Shown piece by piece: positions 1 to 11,601 of a stretch of DNA of 64,000 nt. Made by a program: the position numbers and the translations under genes. Position 1 is the first letter of the stretch. Each line of letters opens with the position of its first letter. The notes beneath the pieces are model-generated. The model saw only the letters and a program-made list of their open reading frames with translations. It was not told the origin of the DNA and did no database searches. The DNA comes from Girardinichthys multiradiatus (Eukaryota > Chordata > Actinopteri > Cyprinodontiformes > Goodeidae). Location: contig NC_061800.1 of NCBI RefSeq assembly GCF_021462225.1, positions 11,371,002 through 11,435,001 of the forward strand, written 5' to 3'.

Positions 1-825
1 CACACTGAATATGGTTGATCTTTGTCAACCCCTAAACAGCTCTATGGGATCATATTGTAATTTGGATCAACAGCGACCCCTAGTAAATTTTAAATGCTTT
101 ATCTCCCTCATACATTGTCGTATCCACACCAAATTTTCTCTGCATCATCGTGGCCGAATGCTGAACATGTTGTCAGTTGATGACATCACTTTAGCCCTGC
201 CAACTGATAACCAAATGACAGGTTTCTTTGCTGATTAACCTTCCTTGACAGTCTCCAGAACTTTCATACTTCCTCTGATAAGGCATAATTTTTTTAGATG
301 ACATTTCAAAGCATAACAGGAAGTCTTAATTAATATATCGCCACCAAACAGGTCAGCGCAGCTTTCATCAAGAACGTCGTATTTTGGCCAAATTTCCAAC
401 GCCTCTCGCCAGAGCAGAAGTCGACATGACCAAAAATAGTATGAAAGGTTGCTCACAGTACCACCTACTGGTAACGTGCAGAATGGAGTGGTGGGCTCAA
501 CAGTGGCAAGAAGGCAGAAAAGCCAGATCCTACACAGGTCGAGGGACATTAAGCTGCTTGCAGTCTCTCCTGCTCTGCTCCTGTTCATTACTCACCTCCC
601 CCAGTTCTCTCTGCCTTCATTGGCCTCAGCTGTTCCCCATTTTTTAGCTGATTGGGTTAGGTGTATTGTATCACTTCTTGTTTCCTTTGTTGTACTCTTT
701 CAATTGTTAGGTGTGTCAGGCTTTCTATTTGATACGAATTCTCTTTCCTGCAACATTTCTGACTTATTCTAACACATTTGCATAAACACATATTTTCTGT
801 TGCTGCACCGGATGTATGGGACCCT
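1..825. other. No recognisable gene
   Basis: The open frames here are short, overlap on both strands and show no motif I recognise. I see no repeat structure or element end that I can support. It may be unique non-coding DNA or old decayed repeat sequence. Confidence 0.4.
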
Positions 826-2020
826 CAGAATTCGAATCAGAAAACACTTTATTGCCAAGTAGTGTTTCAAACAGACAAGGAGTTTGCTTTGGTTAAAAGG
901 TGCTACACATAGACAAAAATACAGCTGACGTACATAAATGTAGAAATATATACGTTAAAAGAAAAACATGTTTTATATGAATGTTATGAAAATTGAGAAA
1001 AATAGTGCAACTTTTTATTTAAAATATACAATACAATACACTAATATATAATAACCACAATATAAAATTAAATGTAATTGTATTTACATATGCAGAGATA
1101 TTTTTATTATTTGCAACAGGAAAGTGTCAGTAGAGGACCAGGGCCTTGTTAATGAGGCCAGCTGCAGACGGAAAGAAGCTGTTTTTGTGGTGAGAGGTTT
1201 TGGTCTTGATGGACTGCAGCATCCTGCCAGACAGGAATGTCTCAAACAGTTTGTGTCCAGGGTGGGAGGGGTCATCTGCAATCTTTCCTGCTCGCCTCAG
1301 AGTCCTGGAGACATGCAGTTCCTGAAGACAAGGAAGACTGTAGCCAATCACCCTCTCTGCAGAGCGAATGATACGCTGCAGCCTGCCCTTGTCCCTGATG
1401 GTGGCAGCAGCAGCATACCAGATGGTGATGGAGGAGTAGAGGCTGGACTCAGTGATGGCACAGAAGAAGTGCACCATCATTGTCTATGGCAGGCTGAACT
1501 AATTCAGCTGCCGCAGGAAGTACATTCTCTGCTTAGCCTTCTTGGTGAGGGAGGTGATGTTCAGCTCTCACTTGAAATCCTGTGTGATGATGGTGCCCAG
1601 GAAGCGAAAGGAGTCCACAGGATGATGGGGGGCTGTACTCTTTCTAAAGTCCTGATCATCTCCACTGTTTTCAGAGTGTTGAGCTCCAGATTGTTCTGGC
1701 TGCACCAGGATACCAGATGGTCAATCATCCCCCTTGTATGCAGACTCATCCCCCCAGAGATGAGCCGAATGAGGGTGGTGTCATCTGCAAACCTCAGGAG
1801 CTGAACAGACTGGTGACTGGAGGTACAGTTGTTGTGTACAGGGAGACGAGCAGAGGGGAAAGAACAGGGGAACCGGTGCTGGTGGTCCTGGCATCAGAGA
1901 CATGTTTTCCTTACTTCACGTGCTGCTTCTTGTGTATCAGGAAGTGTGTGATCCACCTACAAGTGGAGCCGGGGATTTCCTCGGTTGCCCCGTATGCCAG
2001 TTTGCCTGGCTGTGAGTCAC
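826..2020 (-). mobile_element. CR1/L2-like LINE, 5'-truncated reverse transcriptase fragment
   Basis: This is the 3' part of a non-LTR retrotransposon on the minus strand. Reading down from about 2020 there is a WITHFLIHKKQHVK-type stretch, then a TG.PVLSPLL-like block, then the catalytic FADDTTLI motif (FADD codons at 1780-1791), then SWCSQNNLELN and the C-terminal thumb segment (about 1480-1127: SSITIWYAAA, RLQRIIRSAE, RTLRRAGKI, NSFFPSAAGLINKA). The 3' untranslated end reaches about 826, with the reverse-complement CACTTTATTGCCAAGT tail typical of fish LINE ends. Several frameshifts and stops separate the blocks, so it is a dead copy. The clade name is from memory of the motifs; Rex1-like is an alternative. 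Confidence 0.8.
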
Positions 2021-2687
2021 TTCACTAAATGGAGACCAAACACGTTTTAATCAAAAATGCACCAGAAACCGAAACCTGAGTCCAGTCCTTGTGAAAACAA
2101 GTCCAGGCTTAATTATGCAAGGATATTAGGAAAATACCGTCTCGTTTTGCATCTGGTTTCATTCCTGCCACTTAGTCTGGCGGTTCTTTTGCTTGATGTT
2201 GAGAGCATGGGAAATCTCCAACACGGACTTAAAATGCTGTGCAAATCTGTCAAGATCATATTTTCTCCTCTGAGATTCGCGTCGTGTATTCACGTAAGCT
2301 GCTTCTATCGGTGAAGCATGTTATCTTTCAAAATCAATCACATATATATATAATATTGATGATGTATTACAGATATTTCAAGTTCCCACGGTCCCTGAAT
2401 GCAACAGCTGGGAATATGTTGTTCAGCCGCTGTGTTGAGCTGTCAGTCATGATTCCTCACCTCCGTGATCTTAGTCCCCCCCACGCCAAAACAGGGCCAA
2501 AAGTTTGAAGCCAAAAAAAAAATCTGCAAGTTCGAAAAAAAAAACTTGAATCTGAAAAGTAGTTTTGAACTTCTTTTTTTCCAGTTTCACATCTGTTTTT
2601 TTTTTCAGTTGCAAAACTTTTTTCCAGTTTTCAAATTTGTTTGGGGGAGGTTCAAATTAATTTTTGAGATTCAAATGTTTTTATTTT
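2021..2687. other. Non-coding; homopolymer-rich part from about 2480
   Basis: No gene or element is recognised in 2021-2470. From about 2510 to 2680 there are runs of A and T and repeated TTCAAA/TTTGAA words. These look like a degraded upstream extension of the minisatellite that follows. Confidence 0.35.
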
Positions 2688-2858
2688 GAACAACTTTTAT
2701 TTTTCAGGTTCAAATGTTTTTCTCTTGAACAAACTTTTATTTTTTACGTTCAAATTGTTTTCTTCTGAACAAACTTTTATTTTTCAGGTTTAAATTTATT
2801 TTGTTTGAACAAACTTTTATTTTTCAGGTTCAAATTGTTTTCGTTTGAACAAACTTTA
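2688..2858. repeat. 40-bp minisatellite, four copies
   Basis: The word GAACAAACTTTTATTTTTCA recurs with starts at 2688 (missing one A), 2727, 2767, 2807 and 2847, a period of 39-40 bp. Copies differ at a few positions, mainly in the TTTTC/TTTTGT linker before each GAAC. No coding potential is apparent. Confidence 0.85.
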
Positions 2859-3954
2859 TGGCCCCAATTTAGCTCCATAGACTACAATATGATTTGCTCT
2901 GGGCCCCTCCCTGATCTGACCTGTGACAACATGTTTAGCCACATACTGTCATTCATCCGCTGGCTGTCTAGGTGGTGTCCTGAAAACAATGTGGTCTACA
3001 CTGATAATTGGTGAACATTTTGGGGAAAACTTGTTCTGATCAGAAAAAACGGCATTCAGATGGACCTGCTCTTCATTGTAGGAATCTGGCCGAATTATTA
3101 ATTCTCCAAAACTCTGAAAATCCAGGTTCCAGAACAGGAAGCAGAGTCCAGGTTTAACATTTCTCTCTGCAGCTTCTGTACTATTACCCACACATTACCC
3201 TATTTAAGAGAGTCTCTTGCGCTCTGTCATAATCGAGTATATTAAAAACTAATCTAAAAGGAGCAGACCATAAAAATAAACACAACTCCGACTGAAAAGA
3301 AAAAAAAATGTTAATGTGGGTTACTGAACATAAAACCTCTCTCTACAAAAACTTTGTTGGGTAATGACTTGATTTGAGAAAATCAGATGCATTTATTTCG
3401 TCTCTTAGAAACCTAGTTGTAGCAAGAGAATTATGTTTGAATAAATGAGACAACTCGTTCAAATTATTTAAATTTTCACATACCTCAAAATACTGGGCGA
3501 GGAGGAAGAGTTGCAACTATTTTTCAGTCTGATTTATTGATTAGTCCCAGTCCAATAAAGAGCTTCAATTATTTTAAATATTTAGCCCTTAGTTTTCCTC
3601 ATCCAAATTGCAAAGCACTAAAACAACTCCTAACCCTTACTCTAATTTTTTAGATCTGTTCTGATTATCTGATTTAGTTTTAAATACCAAAAAGGTATTA
3701 TACTGATAAATTTTAACAGTCAAGTTGACATGGAAAGTGATAGCCTAAATATAGCTTTAATGCTATCTTAGACTCAACTGGCTTTGCTCAAAACATCCAC
3801 AAACCTACCCACTTTTGTCTTCATACTCTGGACCTTGTGCTTACATATGGCATAGAGTGTGACAAAATAATAATAATATTTCCTCGTAAGCCTGTCCTGT
3901 CTGACCATTTTTAATAACCTTTGAGTTTAATTTAAATGAGTACTCTACACTAGA
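2859..3954. other. No recognisable gene
   Basis: This is AT-rich sequence with only short shadow frames and no convincing repeats, element ends or RNA genes that I can identify. Confidence 0.4.
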
Positions 3955-4665
3955 GGCTGACATTTTTTCGGGAGTCCCACGGGTCACGGGATTCCCACGG
4001 GAATCCCGCGGGAGGGGAGACAGCATCAGTAAAGATCACGTGATTGGGACGGTACAGGATAAAAAATGAACGGGAGCAGAGGGGAGCGAGAGCTAACCAA
4101 TAGGAGGGAAAATAAACTAGGATCAATTGTCCTTGGAAATGTAAAACTGAGTCTTTGTTATAAACTTTAAAAAAAAAAAACTTGGATCGACGCCGCCATT
4201 GTGTAGTTTTTTTCCAAGAAGCCTATACTATAATGTGAGTCAAACGAACTACACGACCCACAAGCCAACAGTGCTTCTGATCGGTGTTTTCCTCCTGCGT
4301 TCAGGATGGAGGGAGCAAACGCAGGTGGAGAACTGGACGTGGTAAAATTGGATTTGCAACGTAAAGTCAGAAGTAAGGACTTATCTATTAAACTCACAGA
4401 GCTGACAGGAAAGTCGCAAATATTACCGAACTTCAAGAGAGTTGAATGCAGCGGTGTTAACACGCAGTGTGCTGCTTGTAAAACGTGATTAGTCGTAATC
4501 AAGTTCACCAGTGATTAAGGGACACTTGTAAGACAAATTCTGGATTAAATCAGCCCTGCATCTCTTCATTCGTCAAACCAAAAGTACCAACATGTGTCAA
4601 TTCTCATCTGACGAACAAAATTGCTGCATGTGCACTAAAGATTTAAGAGGTAAGGTACGGAAGCC
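3955..4665 (+). pseudogene. hAT-like transposon remnant, transposase N-terminus
   Basis: A GC-rich, partly palindromic end-like stretch at 3965-4015 (CGGGATTCCCACGGGAATCC) is followed by a frame starting at 4306 (MEGANAGGELDVVKLDLQRK) that reads into a cysteine-containing segment ending CAACKT at about 4488. The same frame continues after stops to about 4660 with further short matches to the style of BED/ZBED-type hAT transposases. I see no catalytic core. A second GGGAGTGGGAGT-rich patch at 8035-8110 could be the far end, with the Tigger element inserted between, but no matching inverted repeat is evident. Family assignment is tentative. Confidence 0.4.
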
Positions 4666-4784
4666 CGGGAGGGGACATGGAGGATTTTTTTTTTTGCGTC
4701 CCCACGCAATACTTTTGTGTCCGGCATTTTGGAACAGCAGCACAGATGACAAACTGCTCATAAAACAAACAGCTCCAATATGTC

Positions 4785-5010
4785 ATTGATATGGTTTATT
4801 TGTCATATGCAGGTTAACAATGAGATGAAATGCTTAGGATAAAAAGAACCGTTCAAATCACGATAAAAACAAAAACACGGCGTACAAAAAAAAGTACACA
4901 TCATGCAGCAGTAATAAGGAAATAAAGTGTCACAGATGTGGTTTTGTGCAGTTTTATTGTCCAGAGTTCAGTAGTTTGTTTGACAGCTTGTGGATAAAAA
5001 CTGTCTTTTA
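4785..5010 (-). repeat. LINE 3'-end fragment (minus)
   Basis: The stretch beginning TATTTGTCATATGCAGGTTA and ending in GAGTTCAGTAGTTTGTTTGA has the look of an inverted fish LINE 3' untranslated end (TTTATTGTCA followed later by TTCAGAAGTCTGATGG-type words). It has no ORF. Assignment rests on pattern memory only. Confidence 0.35.
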
Positions 5011-5241
5011 GTCAGATTGAAGATAATTTTATCTAAGGCCAATTTCAAAATAAAACTCAATAAATCTCAACACGGGTGTAGTGTTTGTTTCATTTTTGCA
5101 GTTATCTGGTTTGGAAACTATCCCACAAAGTATTGCGAAATAACGCAAAGACTATTGCATGGGGACACAAAAGAGAAAACATTTCCCCCATTGTCCCCTC
5201 GCGGACTCCGTAGAAAGGCTTCATCAAGGGAAGATATTAAA

Positions 5242-7236
5242 TACCGTATTTTCCGCACTATAAGGCGCACTTAAAAACCATTAATTTTCTCAAAAAATGA
5301 CAGTGCGCCTTGTAATCCGGAGCGCCTTATATATGGATCAATTGGTTAATTCATACTGGTTGTACACGGCGCTCTGTCAAAAGGTTTCAGTACAACTGGT
5401 AAACTACAAAGCCGCACCGCTTGCAGCATTACGGCTACCGTAGTCAGGGGCGTCGCCGAAGTAATAGCGGCAAACACCTGTACTGTGCTTACTCCTAGTC
5501 CAACACCACTTGTGTGTGTATAACGACCCCAAAATGGCACCTTTCAAGAGACACGCTTACAATGCTGAGTTGAAACTCAAGGCTATCAGCTACGCAGTCG
5601 AACTTGGTAATAGAGCAGCAGTGAGAGAATTCAACATTAATTAATCAATGGTACGGAAGTGGAGGAAGCAAGAAGATGACCTGTGCTTAGTAAACAAGAC
5701 TAAAAAGAGTTTCCGAGGGAATAAAGCGAGATGGCCACAGGTAGAGGACAAACTCGAACAGTGGGTTGTTGAACAGAGAGCAGCAAGTAGAAGCGTCTCT
5801 ACAGTCACTATTCGTATGAAGGCAAAAGCGCTAACATCAATGAATTTCAAGGCGGTCCTTGGTGTTTTCGTTTTATGAAAAGACGTAATCTCTCCATCCG
5901 CACACGAACTACCATCTCGCAGCAACTGCCAAGAGATTACCAAGAAAAGCTGGCCACATTCCGTGCATACTGCAAAAACAAGATCACTGAAAAGAAGATC
6001 CGGCCAGAGCACATCACCAACATGGACGAGGTTCCACTCACCTTTGATATTCCCGTGAACCGCACTGTGGAGAAAACGGGGACCAGTACGGTGTCTATAC
6101 GCACCACAGGGAATGAGAAGTCATCCTTCACTGTAGTTCTCGCCTGCCAGGCTAATGGCCAGAAACTTCCACCCATGGTTATTTTTAAGAGGAAGACCTT
6201 GCCAAAACAAAACTTTCCAGCCGGCGTCGTCATCAAAGCTAACTCAAAGGGATGGATGGATGAGAACATGATGAGTGAATGGCTGAGAGAAATTTACGTC
6301 AAGAGACCGGGTGGCTTTTTTCACACAGCTCCGTCCCTATTGATTAACGACTCCATGCACGCCCATATCACCGATGATGTCAAAAAACAAGTGAAGAAAA
6401 CTAATTCGGAGCTTGCAGTCATTCCGGGTGGATTAACTAAAGAACTCCAGCCGCTAGATATTGGTGTCAACAGGCCGTTCAAAGCTAGACTGCGAGCTGC
6501 GTGGGAGCTGTGGATGACAGAAGGTGAACACACATTCACCAAGACAGGGAGACAGTGCCGGGCGACTTACGCCACTATCTGCCAGTGGATCGTGGATGCC
6601 TGGGCTGATATATCAGTCTCAACTGTGGTCCGAGCTTTCAAGAAGGCAGGAATAATCACTGAACCGCCAGGCAACAGCAGCGACACTGACTCTGATAATG
6701 ACGAGAGGGAGCCGGGCATGTTGGATGCCGCAATCGCCCAACTGTTCAATTCGGACACTGAAGAAGAAGAATTCGAGGGATTCGTGGACGAGGAATAAAC
6801 TGAAAAAGTGAGCTTTACGTATTATATACATACCGTAACTGAACAATGTTGAGTTATGCACTAACGTTTTATTTAGCGGTATCAGACTGTGTTTCTTTTA
6901 CGTGTTTACAACTGAACAAAGCTGGGAGATATTGTGAATATGCACATTAACGTTTGAACAACGTTGAGTTATTGTGAATGCACTAACTACGTTTTATACG
7001 TATGCTGGTTTGTAGTGTATTAATAAAGTTTGACTGACTGACTTATCTGACTGTTTTGTTGACATTCTCTTTAGCACAGCTCCATCTAGTGGATGCAAAC
7101 GTTTGACTGCAGTAGCTTCTATTCTATGCGCCTTATAATCCGGTGCGCCTTATATATGAAAACAGTTCTAAAATAGGCCATTCATTGAAGGTGCGCCTTA
7201 TAATCCGGTGCGCCTTATAGTGCGGAAAATACGGTA
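5242..7236 (+). mobile_element. pogo/Tigger-like DNA transposon, near complete
   Basis: The element has perfect 29-bp inverted ends including the TA: left TACCGTATTTTCCGCACTAT (5242-5270), right its reverse complement (7208-7236). TA target duplications are at 5242-5243 and 7235-7236. Subterminal words GCGCCTTATAATCCGG recur inside both ends (5305-5335 and 7130-7215). It encodes one transposase (5534-6798) followed by AATAAA at 7022-7027. Length is 1995 bp. TA duplications, a CENP-B-like DNA-binding part and a DDD catalytic core place it in the pogo branch of Tc1/mariner. It is inserted in sequence between two hAT-like patches. Confidence 0.92.
5534..6798 (+). pseudogene. pogo/Tigger-like transposase with two lesions
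   Basis: The start at 5534 (MAPFKRHAYNAELKLKAI) opens an N-terminal psq-type helix-turn-helix. A TAA at 5642-5644 interrupts it, and the same frame resumes from 5648 through a CENP-B-type second helix-turn-helix (RWPQVEDKLEQWV). A single-base shift near 5850-5875 moves to the frame of the catalytic core, open to the stop at 6796-6798. In that 307-aa core, D51 (NMDEVPLTFD), D159 (LLINDS) and D195 (ELQPLDIG) form the DDD triad, and an acidic tail (TDSDNDEREP) closes the protein. Only the stop and the frameshift prevent an intact product, which suggests recent activity or a young copy. Confidence 0.9.
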
Positions 7237-8034
7237 AATATGTTGTGAAATAGAAAAAAATTGAATGTACCATTAAATGTACAATTTATTTAATACATCA
7301 TTAAATATTAAGTGTACCACTAATTACGTCATGTCGTCTTTAAAATTATACTTAATTATTCAGTGGCACATTTAATTGCATAATAGTCCTTTTCATGATA
7401 TAATGGTACATTTATTGTTTCTAATGATGTATTAAATAAATAAATGGTACCTTTAATTTAATGGCACATTTAATGTTACATTTCTTTCATGTTACATTTA
7501 CTTCACTTATGGGACATTCACAACATTCATTTATTTAATGATGATTTTATTGTATTAAATTTGTCCAGTTTGACCCTCCATTCTTGATGCCTGTATAGGA
7601 GGTCATGTCAGAATTTGAATCAGGTGTGCTGGAGCAGACACACATCTAAAACTTGAAGGGAAGGGGTCCCTGAGGACCAGGGCTGTGAACCATTGAGGTA
7701 CAGTTTCTAAATTGTGAAGGTAATGCCTTTTTGCACTTTTGTTCACCAAGTACAGTTCTCTTACTAGGTGCATTTTTCTTTCGTTTCAGCAACTTGAAAC
7801 ATAAAAGTAATGTCATTGTTCAAAGGAAACAGTCACTTAATAAATGAGTAAAATACAACTATGTACATTTTGTTTATTCAGCTAAGATAGCCATGGTCTG
7901 TTTCCTTGTTCGATATTTTATTATTTCTTCATTATTATTCTTTTTACTTTAACTGGCCTTTACTACAGCTAAAAACAGGGACCTAACTGGTCCTTCAAAG
8001 AAAGAAATTGCCAAAAGACTAAATGAAGAAAACA
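7237..8034. other. AT-rich DNA with an imperfect inverted repeat
   Basis: Words such as AATGTACCATTAAATGTAC (about 7263-7310) reappear inverted at about 7420-7465 (TAATGATGTATTAAATAAAT). This is MITE-like, but no clean ends or target duplication are visible. Around 7610-7700 there is a GAATCAGGTGTGCTGGAGCA...GGACCAGGGCTGTG stretch resembling a common fish interspersed repeat. No gene is evident. Confidence 0.4.
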
Positions 8035-8129
8035 AAAATGGGAGTGGCACAGGAGTGGGAGTCGTTCTGAATGGGAGCGGGATGGGAGTGGGAGTCAATT
8101 TACCAAAAATCCTGATAAATCCAACAAGT

Positions 8130-8640
8130 TAGACCGACCACAGGCATGTCTTTAACACATAAATACTTGCATGATTTTACATTTGCTGCTTCTATTTCAG
8201 ACAAGACAGAAGTTGTCATCTTTGCACTGAACTCTTTTAAAAAGAAACTGCTTAGTCAATCAATTAATGTGGATGGCACTAAACTGGCCTCCGGTAATAA
8301 AGTAAAAAACTTTGGAGTTATTTTTGTCTGGGACATATAATTTAAATTGGATATTAAACAGGCTTCTAGGATTTCCTTCTTTTACCTCCGGGATATTTCC
8401 AAAATTAGAATCATCCTGTCCAGGAGTAACACCAACAAAATAGTCCTTGCATTTGTTACTTCAAGGCTGGACTACTGTAATTCTTTACCATCAGAAAGTG
8501 CACAAAATGCAGTTAAAAGCCTCCAGCTGATCCAAAGCACTGCAGCATAAGCTCTGATGAAAATTAAAAAGAGATACCATTTTTCTTCTATTTTAGCTTC
8601 CCTTCATTGGCTCCCTGTTAAATCCAGAATATTCATCCCA
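8130..8640 (+). mobile_element. L2-like LINE reverse transcriptase fragment (plus)
   Basis: Two frames read through the segment after the RT active site: DKTEVVIFALNSFKKKL, INVDGTKLASGNKVKNFGVI (from 8146), then KQASRISFFYLRDISKIR, VLAFVTSRLDYCNSL and KSLQLIQSTAA (8347-8550), followed by KRYHFSSILASLHWLPVKSRI-like sequence to about 8635. This order is typical of L2/CR1-type LINE C-terminal regions. The copy is truncated at both ends and has stops. Confidence 0.8.
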
Positions 8641-9590
8641 AGACACTTAATATGCTGTCTGTATTTGGGGTGTTCATTGGAGAGGTTTGCACTGTCAAAA
8701 TCTCCCAGTATTACGATGAAAGAGTCCGTGTAATTTTTCTCCACGTCTGTAATCAGCTCAGCAAGATGATTTTCCGTGGCAGAAGTGCCTCCATGCGGTG
8801 GAAAATATGAGCCAATTATTATAAACGAGGAAAACTCTCTCGGTGAATAAAACGATTTACAGATTATGGAAAATGACTCCAGATCCGGACTACATGTTTT
8901 CCTAGCACTTTTACGTCTCTGCACCAACCTTCATTTATATAAAAGCAGATTCCGCCTCCTCGCCTCTTCCCCGATAGCTCCACGCTGCGATCCGCTCTGA
9001 ACAGCTGGAAGTCCGGCAACAGCAGTGCGCAGTCCGGGATGTTTTCACTCAGCCATGTTATCGGTGAAGCAGAGAATCGCATATCCGCGGAGGTCCCTGG
9101 TTTTATTGGTGAGAAGAAGCAGCTCGTCCATGTTGTTGTTTAGAGAGCGGACATTTGCCAGGTGGATTGAAGGCAGTGGTGTGCGAAGTCCTCTTTTGCG
9201 GAGCTTTACCAGTGCACCCGCACAATTTCCACTCCGCCGCTTTCGGCGCAGTATCCTGTATAGTGCCGCAGCTCCGCTTGCCAGGAGCTCAGTGAACCTC
9301 GGATCGCTGAACGATGGTGAAAAAATCCCAAGAGAGGACTCTGATGTTGAGAAGTTCCTCTCTACTGAATGAGACCACAGGATTGTGGCCCAACACCACA
9401 GTACTGTGGCTCGAAAAACATAAAAACACACAAAATACAAAAACAAAGAGAGCGAAGCTCTGAGGCTGCCATCGTCGGCGCCATCTTTCATACACATTCC
9501 AGTCATAGCTTACCGAACTACATTGAGGAGGCAATCTCTGGAGAATGAATTGCTCACAGGAGAGTTCGTATTTCATTTTCCATCACTGGC
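8640..9590 (-). mobile_element. LINE endonuclease fragment (minus)
   Basis: Reading down from about 9576 there is an N-terminal region, then LRTPLPSIHLANVRSLNNNM (about 9190-9130), LLTNKTRDL, LSENIPDCALLLPDFQLFRA, SGKRRGGGICFYINEGWC, FYSPREFSSFIIIGSYFPP and VILGDFDSANLSNEHPKYRQ (to about 8650). These are blocks of the apurinic-endonuclease domain of a CR1/L2-type LINE, including the GDF(D/N) motif. Frame changes near 9050 and 8900 show it is dead. It abuts the plus-strand RT fragment at about 8640, so two separate elements meet here. Confidence 0.82.
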
Positions 9591-9599
9591 TAACCTGAT

Positions 9600-10985
9600 T
9601 AGAAGCTCAACAAAGCCAAAAATCTTGTTGGGATAAGATAACCTGGAGATTTACTTTACCAATTGAAGGCGTTTCTGTAATGCGCAAATCAAGAAAAACT
9701 CACAGAGGTTTTCCAAAGGAGACAAATTTTCCTCTTTTGTTTGGTTCCAGTCCACTATGCACGGTCCATTATTTTTTTTCCTTTTTCTGACAAAATTGGA
9801 GAAGCTGACCGTTCCTGAGTGTTTCACAGACGCGTGACAAAGAAAGCCTCGCTTTCTACTTGCTGTTCAGAGAAGACAGCACCAAGTAATCCCACTCCAT
9901 TTTTGGTGATTTTACAATCACCATTCATTTAAATCAACGTGCTTTAAGTTGGATGTTGCATTGAATGCTTTACTGACATTCTGTGGAACTGTCTGATTGC
10001 TGTTTAACACTGCTGAACCCAGAAGCGTTTGCTATGTTTTTAACAACTCAGCGCTGACTCAGTTAAGGTTAAAGTAGATTCCTAAAGCAAACTGAGGCTA
10101 TGAACTGAGCCCTGTGTTCATGTCATTGTTTCACAATTTATGGCCCTTTGTGTTTCATGGAGTTTCCGCTCTGGGGGGTTTTATGACTGTATGCTGATAA
10201 GGAGTTAAGTCGCATCCGAAGGGCGCTGCCTGTGTGAAACTCATTGAGTCCCATCGCCTTTGTTCATCTTTCCAAGTTAATCCAAAATTGTTGTTATTCT
10301 CATCTGTCCATAAAGTGGGGTTTGACCTCCATCTACCCTCCAGAACCTATATTTATTTTTAATTATTAGTGTCACCCTTTTTGTACGATAGTGCATGATC
10401 AATTAGGTGAACATTGTTGGACCAGAATAGTTTGATTGTAAGAGGGACTATTGGTTTAATAATTTTTCACATAGATAAAGAGACAGCATTTGTGTTTATT
10501 TTGTGTAAGAGTGATTATCTGTCAAGATGAGGTTAGCATTGTACACCATTAGGTTGATAACACAGTGACAATTGGTGTGGTTTTCGTTAATAATTATTGA
10601 TTATTAATAATAAATAACTAATTGTAATCACTAGTTGCTGTGAGCCCAATAATCACACCACCAGAGTATTTCTCTGATCTTTTTTGTAATAAATGATTTT
10701 TGGTTAAAATTTATTTCTTCTAAAATATGATTTTTAATTATAATTTGTGATAAATATTTATAATCAATAATCAGAAATATTACACAATGATACTTAGAGT
10801 AGCCTATGGAAGTTCAAAATGTTGCACTTATTTTAATTAACAATGTTTATGCTTGGTGGGATTATGCCAATGGCAGATACGGTTTTCCCATAAAAACGGT
10901 AAGTAATGCATTCAACCACAAATGCCTCTATGCACATTCCCCACACATGACTCCACAGCAGAAGAAAAATAAATAAAAAGCTAAC
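9600..10985. other. No recognisable gene
   Basis: Non-coding DNA with very AT-rich stretches at 10,560-10,780 (for example TAATAATTATTGATTATTAA). I see no ORF, RNA gene or element boundary that I can support. Confidence 0.4.
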
Positions 10986-11113
10986 TCCGACTGCACTGTT
11001 CAGTGGTTAGGATTAATTGGAATGTATGTACCTGACTGTTGTGAAGTGCCTTGACACAACATGTGTTGTGAATTTGCACTATATAAATAAAACTGAATTG
11101 AATTGAATTGAAA
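10986..11113 (+). repeat. LINE/SINE 3' tail with (ATTGA)n
   Basis: The sequence GTGAAGTGCCTTGACACAAC...TTTGCACTATATAAATAAA followed by (ACTGA)(ATTGA)3 is the hallmark 3' end of a common fish L2-type LINE or the SINEs that use it, in plus orientation. The repeating pentamer is the usual tail. No coding part is attached. Confidence 0.7.
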
Positions 11114-11204
11114 GAAAAAGCACATTAAAGCTTGTTTATGTTTCCTGCAAAGCATTTAAACAAGCCAGTCAAATATTGGAAAAATACACTCAATGACCCA
11201 GAGA

Positions 11205-11440
11205 CCTGAGACCCTGGGACACATCACTCCCCAAGCAGAGGCCCGACAGAGCCCAGGGACCCAGGCCCCAGCAAGTAGCCACTGGGAGTGAGCCGGCACA
11301 CAACAAAGCACCCAGCCCCAGACACCAAGAACCACAAGTACACCAGCGGGCAGAGACACCAGCCAATGGTAGGGAGTGTGGTGGGGAGGAAATAGGTCCC
11401 ACATTTGATGGGGGGTCTAAACTGATCCAGGAGAGAAAGC
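11205..11440 (-). repeat. Fragment of a poly(A)-tailed retroposon family
   Basis: The reverse complement of this stretch aligns by eye over more than 200 bp with 47,000-47,225 (CTCCTGGATCAGTTTAG, CATCAAATG.GG, GGTGTCTCTGCCC, GTGTACTTGTG, GTGTGCTGGCTCACTCC). The second copy has a poly(A) tail and target duplication, so this is another copy or fragment of that retroposon. The open frames across it are not convincing proteins. Confidence 0.75.
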
Positions 11441-11601
11441 AGCCCAGGTGCATCGTTAGACCTGAAGCCCCGGATGTTTCCTGAATAGCTCCGGACTTCT
11501 TGATAAAATAGAAATTTAGAAGTATTAAAAGATGCAGCCACAAAATGGTATTGAATTTCATATTTTCATTTAAAAACAATCAGATTTTTTTCAATTGTGT
11601 T

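Noticed and set aside
1124..1804. 226-aa plus-strand ORF
   Set aside because: It is the complement of LINE reverse transcriptase blocks on the minus strand, including FADDTT. The plus-strand protein has no recognisable domain.
3955..8110. One complete hAT element with the Tigger inserted inside
   Set aside because: The two GGGA-rich patches are not clear inverted repeats and no 8-bp duplication was found, so only an N-terminal remnant is claimed.
8130..9590. Head-to-head LINE fragments as one twin-primed (5'-inverted) insertion
   Set aside because: In twin priming the 5' part is inverted relative to a 3' part that keeps the tail. Here the orientation and order do not fit, and no tail or duplication joins them. 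Two separate fragments are simpler.
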